A stretch of DNA of 64,000 nt, taken from Casuarina equisetifolia (taxonomy: Eukaryota > Streptophyta > Magnoliopsida > Fagales > Casuarinaceae). The position numbers were made by a program, and so were the translations under genes. The notes under the pieces are model-generated. The model worked only from the letters and a program-made list of their open reading frames with translations. It was not told the DNA's origin and made no database searches. This document shows, in pieces, positions 1-12,600 of the stretch (positions are counted from its first letter, which is position 1; each line of letters begins with the position of its first letter). Location: positions 27,239,745 through 27,303,744 of the forward strand of contig CM052357.1 of assembly GCA_028551475.1 (NCBI GenBank). Direction: 5' to 3'.

Positions 1-378
1 TTTATGCTTATGTTGTGATCAACTTAAGCATGATTATCCTTTAGTAAGATGGGTCTAGAACCGTACATGTGTCAATCTTTAGTTAAATAGCGCCCACAAA
101 GCCATTTCAAGCCTAAAACTTTAAGGCCCATTACTTGATTATTCATATGCTTAATGTAACTTATATGTGCATAAATTAGAACTAGAGAAAAGACTTAGCT
201 ATACAATTTATGTGCTACATAGATAAGCTTGATTCATCATAGTTTTATTAGGTAAACACCAACTTATACTAATACCTCCATATTTGTGACAAATGAGAAC
301 TTTATGTCACCTAAATAAATACATTAATATATCTTAGTAGGAAATGTTTATAACGACCATTGATATAAGCCCATATAC
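1..378 (-). repeat. LTR fragment, copy 1 of a three-copy repeat cut by the window edge
   Basis: This stretch aligns with 3240-3650 and 3955-4320, sharing blocks such as taagatgggtctagaa and aggcccattacttgatt. It is the interior of the LTR seen complete at 3686-4349. Similarity stops near 378, where the kinesin pseudogene segment begins. Orientation is inferred from primer-binding-site-like sequences next to the other copies. Confidence 0.6.
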
Positions 379-420
379 AATAAGTAACTTTGCTTTACCA
401 AGCAAATGATCATCAAAGTC

Positions 421-2603
421 CTATTTGTCCCACTTAAAGAATCTTTTAGCATGAGTAACTTTGCTTTCTCGGTAAGGCACATGGTTTTCATTTGCATTCA
501 ATGAATAGATGACATTATACATTGCATGTATGGACTTATTAGTTTTGGTACTCTCAACAAGATTAAGACCATCAACATTCTTTCTTTTGGCATTCTCACA
601 GCTTGGTAAAAGGCAGTAAAACATATATCAATAGTAGAAAAATATCATAAATAACATTGTCAACACAAGCATTTAAAGTTTGGAAAACTTACTAAGCCAA
701 TGAAATTCATCTTACCTACAAGATAAAGGTTTGAATTTGCAGTGAGAGATAATAAGTATACTATTAAACCTTTGTGGCTTTTGCGACGAAGTTCATTTGC
801 TATCTTGTGAACAGGTTTATTTGAATCACACCATTTAAGATATAATTTGTGAAATTTTGTGATAGATTTGACAAGAACTTGGAATGAGTTAAAAAGTAAC
901 ATCACAAGGATTGAATAAAAGAAAAATATATTCTTGTGTTCTTGTCTAATTTGCTTTATTGGAAAACAACATATCACTTGCTTGAGAAAGTCCTTTATAT
1001 TGGATTTTTCCTTTATCTTCCAATACCAAAACTACTCCTAGTTTTGGATCCAAAGGATCATGAACATGCTTATGATAGATCTCGTAGAAAGATATAGCAA
1101 TTGAGTTCCCATTTTGCTTAACTATAGAGAGAATTTCAGCATGGATAGTGTTGCCAAACCTAGTTTCTCATCAAATCCCTTCAAAATTAGATAAATCATT
1201 ATAAGTTAACCATATCTCTATAAAAAGTGATCTACCATCCAACCACAAACAAAGACACTAGAATAGGAAAAGTCCACCTAAATTACATAAGTCTTTCCAC
1301 TATTTCTTGCTCCATTTGCAATAATAGTAGGGTTACATCCTTTAAAAAGCTTTAAAATAAAAAAAAAACTTTATCTCTTTTGAAAGTATTAAATCATTGT
1401 CTTTCTTTTGCTCATGATAGTGGTTAATGTGACAATGCTTCTTTTGACTACCAAAGAAGAAAAAAGACAAATCTTACACATTGTAATCATATGGTTGCTA
1501 AAAAAAATAGGTGAAAAGAAAAAAGAAACAAGATATATTTATTTGTTTCCTTAGAGTTCTATCAAATTAGCCTTTGAAGATCAAGTATGTGTCCATTACC
1601 AACAAAGTGTGTTTTCTTTCTCTAGCAAAATCCTTCACACCATAATAAAATCTTGAAAATACAAACTACTTTAAAGATAGTCACAAAATTTGAAACCTTA
1701 GAAATTCAAGGAAATTCAAATTATTGTACTAGAAAGAAAAAACAAGAAACAATATTGAAGTAATATCCCATTTCTTAGTTACATTCCTAACTTCTTAGTT
1801 CGAAAAAGGATGTCATATTCCAAGTATAAGAGAATTGGCTTCACTCATTATGTTCATCAAACCAACCCCCACTAATGTGCTTGAGGACGGAAAAAGCAAG
1901 TCCAGCTTCATGTGTCTAACCATGATGCATATTGTATAATCTTGACAAACAAAATGAATTATACATTTGTTGTTAAAGAGCTATTAGAGTTTGAATCCAA
2001 CATCATGTCTTAACATCTGTCCTTGTGCTGATAACTAATTATTACACTCTACAACACCTAAGCTTGATACATAATGCTCCCATTGGGAATTAAGGGCCAC
2101 GGCCCCATAGAATTATGAAATCCCCTCTTTTAAAAACCTTAAAGAAACTATACACTCATTCCTTAAAAGGATAAGGAAAAAAATCTAAGTTTGATAATAC
2201 ATATACAATGAATTCTTTTCAAGAAAAAACCTAATGGACTAACATCCATCACCAACTCAATATGGATATAATATATCTCCTTGATCATTGACAAAAAGAT
2301 TTTACTTTACCCTAACCTCATTTTTAGAAAAGAATGATCTTCAAGGACTTTTTGATCCCTGCCCATCTTCTCCAAGTTTTCAAAATTTATTATTTCTTTG
2401 AGTTTGTACCTTGCTGGTTGGTGTTGGGAAGAAATGGTAACAATGTTAGAAGCCTTTATGTTGGGCTTGTTCACAAAGATCCATGAGGCCATCAATATTG
2501 TAGTGCTAATTGGCATCTAAGCTTTGGATGCGGTTAAACCTTGAATTTTGGTGATGATTCAAACCTTCTGACAGGCAGTGGCCTTGGATGGAGTCGAAGC
2601 CAT
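421..2603 (-). pseudogene. Kinesin motor-domain pseudogene (KIN-10-like)
   Basis: Several minus-strand pieces read as consecutive parts of a plant kinesin motor. An N-terminus starting MASTPSKATACQKV lies at 2603 and downward. A long exon at about 1178-975 contains the phrase ISFYEIYHKHVHDPLDPK, typical of kinesin motors. A tiny exon at about 690-714 reads KMNFIGL, in place of the switch II region. An exon at about 600-440 contains LNLVESTKTNKSIHA and HVPYRESK. Introns are still visible, so this is a genomic copy, not a processed one. A TGA follows codon 14 and a TAG lies slightly downstream in the same frame, so no intact product is possible. The rest of the motor and the stalk would lie to the left of the window. 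The closest match I recall is the KIN-10 group, but assignment below the kinesin level is uncertain. Confidence 0.75.
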
Positions 2604-2785
2604 GGGAACACTTGGGGTTTTGAAAAAAAGGTGAAAATGGAGCACTAAGAAGAAAGGGGTTTTGAAAATGAAAATGAAAATGAAAATGAAATGTTGAGAA
2701 GATTTGTATTTAGGTTTGGAATTCATTTTAGGAAATGAAAAGGTATGTTGGTAAGAGTGAAGCTTTTTAACTTTTAGGGTAGGCA

Positions 2786-2974
2786 TGAAAATAATCTAAC
2801 AATCTTTCACTTAAGCTATAACATGCTACAAATTCTGCTTGCATAGTGAAAAAAGTCATTAATGTTTATTTTTTACTTTTCCATGAAACTACTGCACCTA
2901 CTAATTAGAAAACATAACTAGACATTAACTTCAAATCATCTTTACAACATGCATAGCCTAAATTTGATACCAAT
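2786..2974 (-). repeat. LTR terminus, short internal segment and primer-binding-like site
   Basis: Positions 2786-2801 (gaaaataatctaaca) match the end of the complete LTR at 4335-4349 (gaaaatagtctaaca). Then follow about 165 bases without coding content. At 2965-2974 the minus strand reads ATTGGTATCA directly beside an LTR end, resembling the plant initiator-tRNA primer-binding site. Confidence 0.45.
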
Positions 2975-3653
2975 TGTTAGCAAAAATTCAATCTCTAAAG
3001 AGTCCAAAATTCCTAGAAAACACTTAGCTATCATAAAGCATGAAACCTACATAGAAAAGGTTAGAATGAACCTATTCTTGGCTCCATAACTTGGGCATAT
3101 ATAGCTATCAACCTTCCCTATTCCCTTATAGAGTACAAGCTTGATGAAGTTGCTCTCAAAGACACTAAAAAATCAAAAGGGTGAAAGAGATACATGTTGT
3201 TTTCATGCATGTTCTACTACTTGTTCATGGTCCTTTTCTCCATTTTATGCTTGTATCATGGTTGACTTAAGCATGGTTATCCCTTAGTAAGATGGGTCTA
3301 GAATCGTACACGTGTCAATCTTCAGTCAAACAATGCTCATAAAGCCCATTTTAAGCCGAAAACTTTAAGGCCCGTTACTTGATTGTCTATGTTTTTAATT
3401 TAACTTATTTGTTTATAATTTAGAGTTAAGGAAAGGAATTAATCATACAATTTATATGTTATGCAAATAGGCCTAACTCATCACAATCTTATTAGGTAAA
3501 CATTAGCCCACATTAGTACCTTCATATTCGTGACAAATGAGAACTTTTACATCACTCAAATAGACCATATAAAAATACATTGATATATCCCAGGAAATAT
3601 ATTTATAATGACTATAGATATAAGCCCACATACAATTAGGCTATGAAAATGCT
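2975..3653 (-). repeat. LTR copy 2 (3' terminus missing)
   Basis: It begins TGTTAGCAAAA on the plus strand like the copy at 3686 and stays alignable to about 3653. The last nine bases seen in the complete copy (agtctaaca) are absent and replaced by gctttaaatagagctaag. Confidence 0.6.
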
Positions 3654-3685
3654 TTAAATAGAGCTAAGTAGGCTATGATACCAAT

Positions 3686-4349
3686 TGTTAGCAAAATCAG
3701 GTCTCCAAAGAGTTTAGAAATCTAAGGCTAAGCTTAGCCTTCATGAAACATGAAACTTAACCAAAAAATGGTTAGAACAAACCTATTTTTGGCTCCATAT
3801 TTTGAATATATATAGCTATCAACCTTCTTTATTCCCTTTTGGAGCATAAGTCTGATGAGGATGCTTTCAAAGTCACTAGAAAGTCAAAAGGGTGAAAGAG
3901 ATAGGTGTTATTTTCATAAGTATTTTATTTTGTTTGTAATCCTTCTCTTCCTTTTATGCTTATGTTGTAACTTAAGAATGATTAGTAAGATGGATCCAAA
4001 ATTGTACACATGTCAATCATTAGTCAAATAGCACCCACAAAGCCCATTTCAAGCCCAAAACTTTAAAGTCCGTTACTTGATTGTTCATATGCTTGATATG
4101 ACTTATATATATATAATTTATAGTTAGGAAAAGGACTAAGCCATATAATTTATGTGCTACGCATATAAGCCTAACTAATAACAATCCTATTAGGTAAACA
4201 TTGACCTACACTAATACCTCTATATTTGTAAAAAAAATAAGAATCTTTGTGTCACCTAAATATATATATTAATACATCTCAATAGGAAATGTCTATAATG
4301 ACTATTGATATAAGCTCACATATAGTTAGGATGTGAAAATAGTCTAACA
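3686..4349 (-). repeat. Complete LTR, 664 bp, with TGTTAG/CTAACA ends
   Basis: The ends form a perfect short inverted repeat (TGTTAG...CTAACA). Immediately left, at 3673-3685, the minus strand reads TTGGTATCATAGCC, resembling an LTR-element primer-binding site. This fixes the element on the minus strand. Confidence 0.6.
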
Positions 4350-6160
4350 GATTACTGTGACTAAAAGAACAAAGAAGATATGGGTGTCCAATTAAGAAAC
4401 AACTCTCTTGTCCAATGGGTTCAAACCCATTGTTTATTACTGCATTTGATAAGGCATTAACTTTAGGGTATCTAAACTTTGAAATTAAGCAACCCTCTTT
4501 ATGTACTTTACATGTCATTTCTTTAAAAGTAAATGTGTATTAAATGGACAATTTGGTCTAATTTCATCCACTTTTTATTAATTTGGCAAAGGTTAAATAA
4601 AGATTGGCATTTTAATGAAAGTGATTTTGGGTGACGTTCCTAATTGAAGAACAAATCTTAGGTTGTTGATTTTGAGATTTATGGATCATCCACAAATATT
4701 GGTTTAGGAAAACAACCTTTAAGCAATTAGCCCTAACAATTTTTCATCACTTTTGATGTAAGGATTATTTTGTTGAACTAAATCCATAACTTTAAAGTTT
4801 TTATTATCTTCAGACTATCTGTTGTAATAATATATAATTACATTCTTTATAGCCTATTTAAATTCATAATATGTAATTGATTAATTAGACTTCTACTAAC
4901 TTTTAGATATATTCCTTTTTATCTTATTTAATCTATGTATTTGTTAGGCCAATAAATTTTTGTCTTTCTTAATTTTCTTAAATAAAGGAATCTCCTTTTT
5001 AGACAATTCCTTTATATAGTTTGTTCTCTAATAAAACTTCATTAACACCATACATTTTTTTTAAAATCATAAGTTTTCTAATGGATGTAACAAGGCACCA
5101 CGTTTGTGAGTTATGTTATGGCATCTATGTTCTATGTTCTATGTTCTATAATTACATGAATATCTATGATTGTGATAGGAAATTATAATTATACCTTCTA
5201 CCCTAATTGTTTCACCAATTTTAATAATTATAAATTATAAAATCTAAAAAGATCATGCAAAGAAAACAATGACATTGATATAATATTTTTACTTTTCATT
5301 TATTTAACTTTGATTGAATCATTTATTTTGATTAATTCAAAAGACCAACACCTTTAATCAACCTATAAATAGAGAGAGACTGACCTACTTGTAAGATTGG
5401 AGAATCTTCTTTGGATTTAGAATAAAGAAAAATATTTTTCATATATAACTCATTTGTGATGAAACATTATTTTTCAAATATCTCATATAATATTACTGAA
5501 GACAAAATTTCACAAAAAAAAAAAATACTACTTTGGGGTAATATTTAAATTTAAATTTTTTATTAAATTAATAAATTAAATTTTAGGTTAAACTGTAAAT
5601 CTTATTGGTTTTTTAAAGTCTAAGATAATGGTATATTACCAAAAAACTAACTTCAACCTTGAAATATATCCCTAGTTTTAGGCATATGAGGTGTTGGACC
5701 TCAAATCTTATAGTCGAAACCTCCACAAACTCATTGTTAAGTTAGCTAATTAGTGAATTTTTATATAAAAAATATATAATCATTGTATAATTCTTAAATA
5801 TAAAAATCACTATTTAACTCATAAGCTCATTTTTAAATTAAATTTGAGTATTTTAATGAATATAAACCTTTCATAATCCACTATCAAATTGTTTTGAATA
5901 GCATAATTGAGATAATTTCCGAATATACATTTTTGTACATGATAATCTTAAATAATTGGCTATCCATACTTGCATTAATTTTTAAATACCAATAAGGACA
6001 ACATTGCTGTAGTTGAGTTTGTTATTAAAAGAAAGAACTTGAAGCAAATACTTTACAGTAATCAATATATTCTCTTTGATAACATCTACAGGAAAAAAAG
6101 ATTGATGCATGCTAGTTGAAAAACCTTAATAAAAGTCCAAATAGTTGCACTTAAGATATC
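4350..6160. other. AT-rich intergenic DNA, no gene recognised
   Basis: Very AT-rich sequence with short homopolymer and ATTTAAA runs. An imperfect palindrome around caatgggttcaaacccattg lies near 4415-4436. No ORF here resembles a known protein. Confidence 0.6.
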
Positions 6161-6633
6161 ATATTTTTGGGTGATTCTAACGCTATTTTTTTCTCGAAAA
6201 GTCGGTACGGTCCAATTAAGGACAGTGGACCTCGGGCCATCACGCCTTGCTTACTCAGCCCCAAAGGGGAGGCTAGGGTTACATACGAGAACCGGGTCGG
6301 TTATCTCCCGAACATTCCGATCCGTTATTCTCCCACCCACCATCTCTCTCTCTCTCTCTCCGAGGCCCTCCCCTTCCGCTATAAAAGAAAAAACCAAACT
6401 CACACGTCGACGCGTCCCTCTTCCTTATTCACAATTCCTGGTTTTCGCTTTCAGCTCTGCAACTCCAAACTCGAAGCCAAACGATAGGGACTTGGAGAGG
6501 GTGGCCTCTTACGAACAGCGAAAGATTCACGGAAAGAAGCGCTCGAAATTCTTTCATTCGCACTGCCATTCCTTTGTATATAATAAACATTGCTATAGTT
6601 GCACTCGTCTTCTGGTAATATATTGAGGCGTCC
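6161..6633 (+). promoter_or_regulatory. DCAF1 core promoter and 5' leader
   Basis: A TATA box (tataaaa) lies at 6380-6386, just after a CT microsatellite at about 6343-6361, a pyrimidine patch common in plant core promoters. A start of transcription near 6410 is inferred from TATA spacing. From there to 6634 there is no upstream ATG, so 6634 (ccATGG context) is the natural first start codon. Base composition rises sharply from AT-rich to GC-rich at about 6190. Confidence 0.55.
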
Positions 6634-9600
6634 ATGGATGACCAAGCGAACCAAGCGCCGGCTCAACCCCAGCCTCCTGCGGAGGAGCCGCCGGCTCAGT
6701 CTCAAGGAGGAGAGGACGACGAGGAAGGGGAAGCAAGGAACGAAAACGATGAGTTGATCGCCAAGGCCCAGAAGCTGATGGAGAAGATCACTTCATCGCC
6801 GGACAACCCTAGCCCCCTTGTCCTTCATGCCCTCGCGTCTCTTCTTGAAACACAAGAATCTCGGTACGGATCGTTTTTGTTTTAATTTCGTTTTGAACGA
6901 GGCCGATTAGTGGTTAATGATCAAATTGTTAGGTTTTGTGTTCGTCTATAGTGTGCGTGCTTGTGACTTGGCGTGTTCATTTGTGTTTTTTGGATTGGTT
7001 GACAGATGCAAATTAAGTTCATGAATTCTGTTTATCAATCGTTTTAAAGTGTGAAGTTATGGCCTTTGGATTATGCGTATAATACTCTACAAGCACTAAT
7101 AATAATTTTCCGGCGACCTAATTCTACTAGATGCTTTTCATTTATATATTAGAGAGTAAATTTTTTGTGTGTGCTGGCTTCTTTCTAGTAGTTTGATACC
7201 TCTTTTTTGGTTATCTATAATGCAAATACTGACTTTGCATCAGGGAACGATGCATTCCATTTCTTTCACTTGGTCCATGTACTGTTATTAGAGAATTGGT
7301 GTACTTTGTTTGTATGGTCGCTTGGTTCGCTACAGGTTTTGAAATTGTTTTCTTTGTATACATGTGTGGGTCAAATGCAGATACATGGAAGAGAATGATT
7401 ATTCCTCCAATAATGCTCGTGCTTCACATAACGTTGGACGGCTGGGAAACTTAGTCCGGGTAATTAAATTTGTCCGATGTCAGCAATTTCTTTTGTTTTA
7501 TTATCTTAAGACATTATTTGAGTTTGTGGCTTCTCCAACACCAAACAACCCCCCCTCCTCTGGGATGCCCCCAGCAACTGCATTTGGAGCACTCTTGGGG
7601 AAACTATGCCCTAATTCTTTTTCTTGGCTCTTATGCTCAGGAAAATGATGATTTCTTTGACTTGATATCTTCCAAGTTTCTATCCGACACAAGATACCCT
7701 CCCGCAATTCAGGCAGCTTCTGCAAGGCTTCTCTTAAGCAGCTCACTGACTTGGATTGTAAGACTATATTTTTATTATGCATATTTGGTTTGATTATTGT
7801 GTTTCTAAAGTTTGTTCTATATTATCAATTTGTTGGCGTATTATGCAGTATCCTGTTATTGAAGAAGCTGTTTCAGAGAACATAAAAAATTGGGTAATTG
7901 ATGACTCTGCCAGATATCCTGGTGAAGATCATAATTGCAAAAGTAAGGAGGCATCGGATTACGAAATGTTAAAGACCTATTCAACTGGACTTCTTGCTGT
8001 ATGTTTGGCTGGGTATGCTCTTGGAGTAAATAGCTTAGCATTTAATTCTAGGTTCTTGTTCTATTCTTATGTGTTAGTTCTGTTCATATTATATCTCGGA
8101 TGTTTTTGTGGATTTCAGCGGTGGTCAAGTAGTTGAAGATGTTTTGACATCTGGATTATCTGCCAAGCTTATGCGCTATCTTCGGGTACGTGTTCTTGGA
8201 GAGACATGTACAAGCCAGAAAGATGCTACTCATTTAATGGACAGTAAGCATGCATCTGGTGCAGCTGGCACAAGGGTTAGAGATGAAGGTCGGGGTAGGG
8301 TTCGGCAGGCCCTGGAAACAACTTATTTAGATGATCTGAGGACAGCAGATGAGAGATCCTTTGATGACCAAAGCAGTGAAAGGGATCAGGATAGAGGCAG
8401 TGTTCGGCAAGGATGTGGAGAAGAATGCTGGGTGAATGATGGAGAACCACCTGATGGTTTGGATGAAAGCATAGATGCAGATGGTGAGGACAGGTTGCAT
8501 GGTCGAGATTTAAGAGATGTGAAAACAAGATATGGGGATCTTGATGAAAATGGTCGAGATGATTCTTCAAGGCGTAGGGCAAGTCGTGGATCCAGATCCA
8601 GATCCAAGGGAAGAGTTAATGAAGGGGGTCTAGACAATGATCAGATTTTAACATCACCAGGATCTGGTAGTCGATTAGTACAGGGCCGGAGCACAAGAGA
8701 CAGGAGTCTTTCAAGACCCCTAGATATAAAAAAGGCTCCAGATGCTAAAAGGTCCTCTTCCAGGGTGATTGCCGATATGGTGGCTGTTGAAAGAGAGGAC
8801 AATGATGACTGCTTTCAAGAATGCAGGGTTGGAGATAAAGATATCTGTGATCTGGTAAAGAAAGCTGTTAGAGCTGCCGAGGCTGAAGCTAACGCAGCTG
8901 ATGCACCTGTAGAAGCTGTCAAAGCAGCTGGTGATGCTGCTGCTGAAGTTGTGAAAAGTGCAGCTTTTGAGGTTGGCATCATAGCTCTATCTATTTCCTT
9001 CATGTGGGCACACTAGTGAATTTTCTTTTTTTTCTCCTTACTGTTCTGTTCACTGTGGTCAGGAATTTAAAGCTACCGGTGATGAAGAAGCTGCCATTTT
9101 GGCTGCTTCTAGGGCTGCATCCACTGTCATCGATGCTGCAAATGCTGTTGAGGTTTCAAGGTAGGTAGTTTCATGCTACCAAGAGATTGAGTGTACTAAC
9201 AACGTGGTGTTTAAAAGTGATGTTTTTCTATTTTTGCTGTTTTGCATTACTTCCTCATTGTACTAACACATGATTGGTAACAGGAGCTCTAGTAGCATCA
9301 GTGTTGACGTAAGCTCCAGTGGCATCAAAAGTGACAAGAGTACCAGTGGCATCACTGATGATGCAATGAATCTGGTCCACGCAGAAGCTGAAGCTAATGA
9401 AGATGTTGATTTTTTCATCCCAGACTCTGAATCTCTTTCGCAGCTGAGAGAAAAATACTGTATTCAGTGCCTTGAGATACTTGGAGAGTATGTTGAAGTT
9501 CTTGGGCCTGTACTGCATGAAAAAGGGGTTGATGTCTGCCTTGCACTATTACAACAGAGTTCGAAGCACAAGGAGGCATCAAAGGCTGCAATTCTCTTGC

Positions 9601-12600
9601 CTGACGTGATGAAGCTAATCTGTGCATTGGCTGCTCACCGGAAATTTGCTGCCCTGTTTGTGGATCGCGGTGGCATGCAGAAACTGCTTGCTCTCCCCAG
9701 AACTGCTCAAACCTTTTTGGGTCTTTCATCCTGTTTATTTACTATTGGTTCTCTCCAGGTAATGGCTTGTTATATATAATTTTTTTTCTTGGTTTATGGG
9801 TAATTGCTATTCTATTTATTATTATCTAGTCTGTCAATCTGATTCTCACATTATTTTAATAAATATTTTCAGGGAATAATGGAACGGGTCTGTGCACTTC
9901 CCTCAGATGTTGTTAACAAGATTGTCGAGTTAGCTATCCAACTTCTTGAGTGCCCTCAGGACCAGGCCAGAAAAAATGCTGCCTTGTTTTTTGCTGCAGC
10001 CTTTGTGTTCCGAGCAGTTCTTGATGCCTTTGATGCCCAGGAGGGTTTGCAGAGATTACTGGGCCTTTTGAATGATGCTGCTTTGGTAAGATCTGGAGGA
10101 AATTCTGGAGCCTTGGGCTTGTCCACTTTGGGATCATTTCGAAATGATCGGTCCTCTGCAGAAGTACTAACATCATCAGAAAAGCAGATAGCTTACCACA
10201 CTTGTGTTGCTTTGCGGCAATATTTTAGAGCTCATCTTCTTTTGCTTGTAGATTCCATCCGTCCAAATAAAATGAATCGAAGTATGGCTCGAAATACTCC
10301 AAGTGTAAGGGCAGCATACAAGCCACTTGACATCAGTAATGAAGCCATTGATGCCGTATTTCTGCAGTTACAAAAGGATCGGAAGTTGGGTCCTGCATTT
10401 GTAAGAGCTCGTTGGCCTGCAGTTGAGAAGTTCTTAAGCTCTAATGGACACATCACCTTGTTGGAATTGTGTCAGGTATTATATTCTCTGGTTTTGTTTT
10501 TGCTCTTTTGTTTTTTTCTTTTCCATTCCCAATCATTTCAGCTTGGTTATGTGTAGGCTCCACCAGTTGAGCGTTATTTGCACGATTTGCTTCAATATGC
10601 ACTGGGTGTTCTGCATATTGTTACGTTAGTACCAAACAGCCGGAAGATGATTGTGAATGCCACTGTGAGCAATAATCGTGCTGGTATAGCAGTCATTTTG
10701 GATGCGGCTAATAGTGCTAGCAGTTATGTGGACCCAGAGGTAAAATATAACATTTGTGGATGCTGGAAGCAGGCTTCTATAAGATTAGAATCATGCTTGT
10801 CTTTCTGCTCACCATTTTATATTGGCTTTTGTTTGATTTTAACTTTGCAGATCATTCAACCAGCTCTAAATGTCTTAGTCAATCTTGTCTGTCCTCCGCC
10901 TTCAATCAGCAATAAGCCACCTTTAATTGCACAAGGTCAGCATTCTGTTTCTGCACAAGCCTCATTTGGTCCAGGCAGTGAGACTAGAGATAGAAACACA
11001 GAACGTAATACCTTAGATCGAGGTGTTAATTCTTCCAGTCAGGGTGATCCAAGGGACCGGAATGGAGAATCTAGTGTGGCAGAGAGGGTTACCACTGCGG
11101 GAGTTGGTTCACAGTCCATGGGTAGCACTTCACAGACTCCTGTTGCAGCCACTTCTGGACTTGTTGGAGATCGTAGAATATCTTTAGGTTCTGGAGCAGG
11201 CGGTGCTGGCCTTGCAACACAACTGGAACTAGGATATCGTCAAGCCAGAGAGGCTGTACGTGCCAACAATGGGATAAAGGTTCTACTTCATCTCCTACAG
11301 CCGCGCATATACTCACCTCCTGCTGCTTTGGATTGTCTCCGAGCTCTTGCATGCCGAGTGCTGCTTGGTCTAGCCAGGGATGATACTATTGCACACATAT
11401 TGACAAAGCTTCAGGTAAATGACTGTTTCTTGCAATTAACGTCCAAAGCTTTAGATGAAATAAATTGAATCTCATATCTTATATCTTTTAATATAAGTGT
11501 GGATGCTTCTGTGCCAGACACAGTGATAATGAAAGATGTAACATAGGAAAGAAGCATTGATACTACAGCCTTTATCGAATCCCAAGCAAGCCAATGAACC
11601 AAATCCGGGCTGTTTCAGCTCATATGTAGTTGTATACTGCTTCAGGGTATTGGCTTTGTATAAGTCATCTTTCATTGTTTTTGGAGATGATATCGTTTCT
11701 GCACTTGCATTACTTACGCCCCATGTGCAAGGAATTATACTGTTGAAAACACCACTACATTTGTGGTCCTAGCAGACTAACAGATAAGCACCTTTTGTGT
11801 GACATAAGTACCAGGTATTTCCTATTTAATCAGGAAACCCGTGAGATTTCCTCAATATTTATTTCTGTTTGAAAAAGGGAAAAAGGAATCGGTGGCTCCA
11901 AATTTTTTGTATTTTGCGTTGTAAGTAGGTTGCGTGCCTGAAAAAGGTATTTCATAGATGCAAGCAAAGATGCATGATCAGGGTTACGTTTGTTTTATCT
12001 TGTCTTAATTAATTGATATGATGTATCATGTTTGAAGTGAAACTCTCCACCCCCCCTGCTATTGCGTGGTCATATAGTTGATTTGTTTCAGGTAGTATAT
12101 ATTTACTACTGGATAACAATTATGTTATTCTGTTTAAACTTGGGTTACTACTGCTTTTTGGATGTTTAAGTCATAATTGTCTAGTAGGTTAAACATCATG
12201 GGAAATTTGAGGACATTTCTGTGGTCAACCAGTTTGTGTTAATAAGTCCAATTTTTTGTTCTAGGTTGGGAAAAAGCTGTCTGAGCTTATTCGAGATTCA
12301 GGGAGCCAGACGTCTGGAACTGAGCAAGTAAGATGGCAAGCTGAACTTTCCCAGGCAGCAATTGAGCTGATAGCAGTAAGCTCCCCTTTCTCTCCCTCCT
12401 CTTCTTTCCCGTATGCAGGGCTCCTTCTGTTTAATATGCGGAAGTACTAGGTGCAGATTAAGAGTAGAAGTTGGTTTAGCACATAAGCAAAGCAAAACTA
12501 GAAAATTGAAAAATAGAAATTATCCAACAATCTCCTCTTTTTCTTTGACATGGAGGTAACTTAAACTTATGCTGCATAATTTATCCAGATTATGACCAAT

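Noticed and set aside
4400-4440. Imperfect palindrome around caatgggttcaaacccattg
   Set aside because: Isolated short inverted repeat in AT-rich DNA with no neighbouring gene or repeat family to give it meaning.
6167-6626. Plus-strand frames upstream of DCAF1
   Set aside because: They start upstream of the TATA box and run through the leader. Low-complexity content and no family match.
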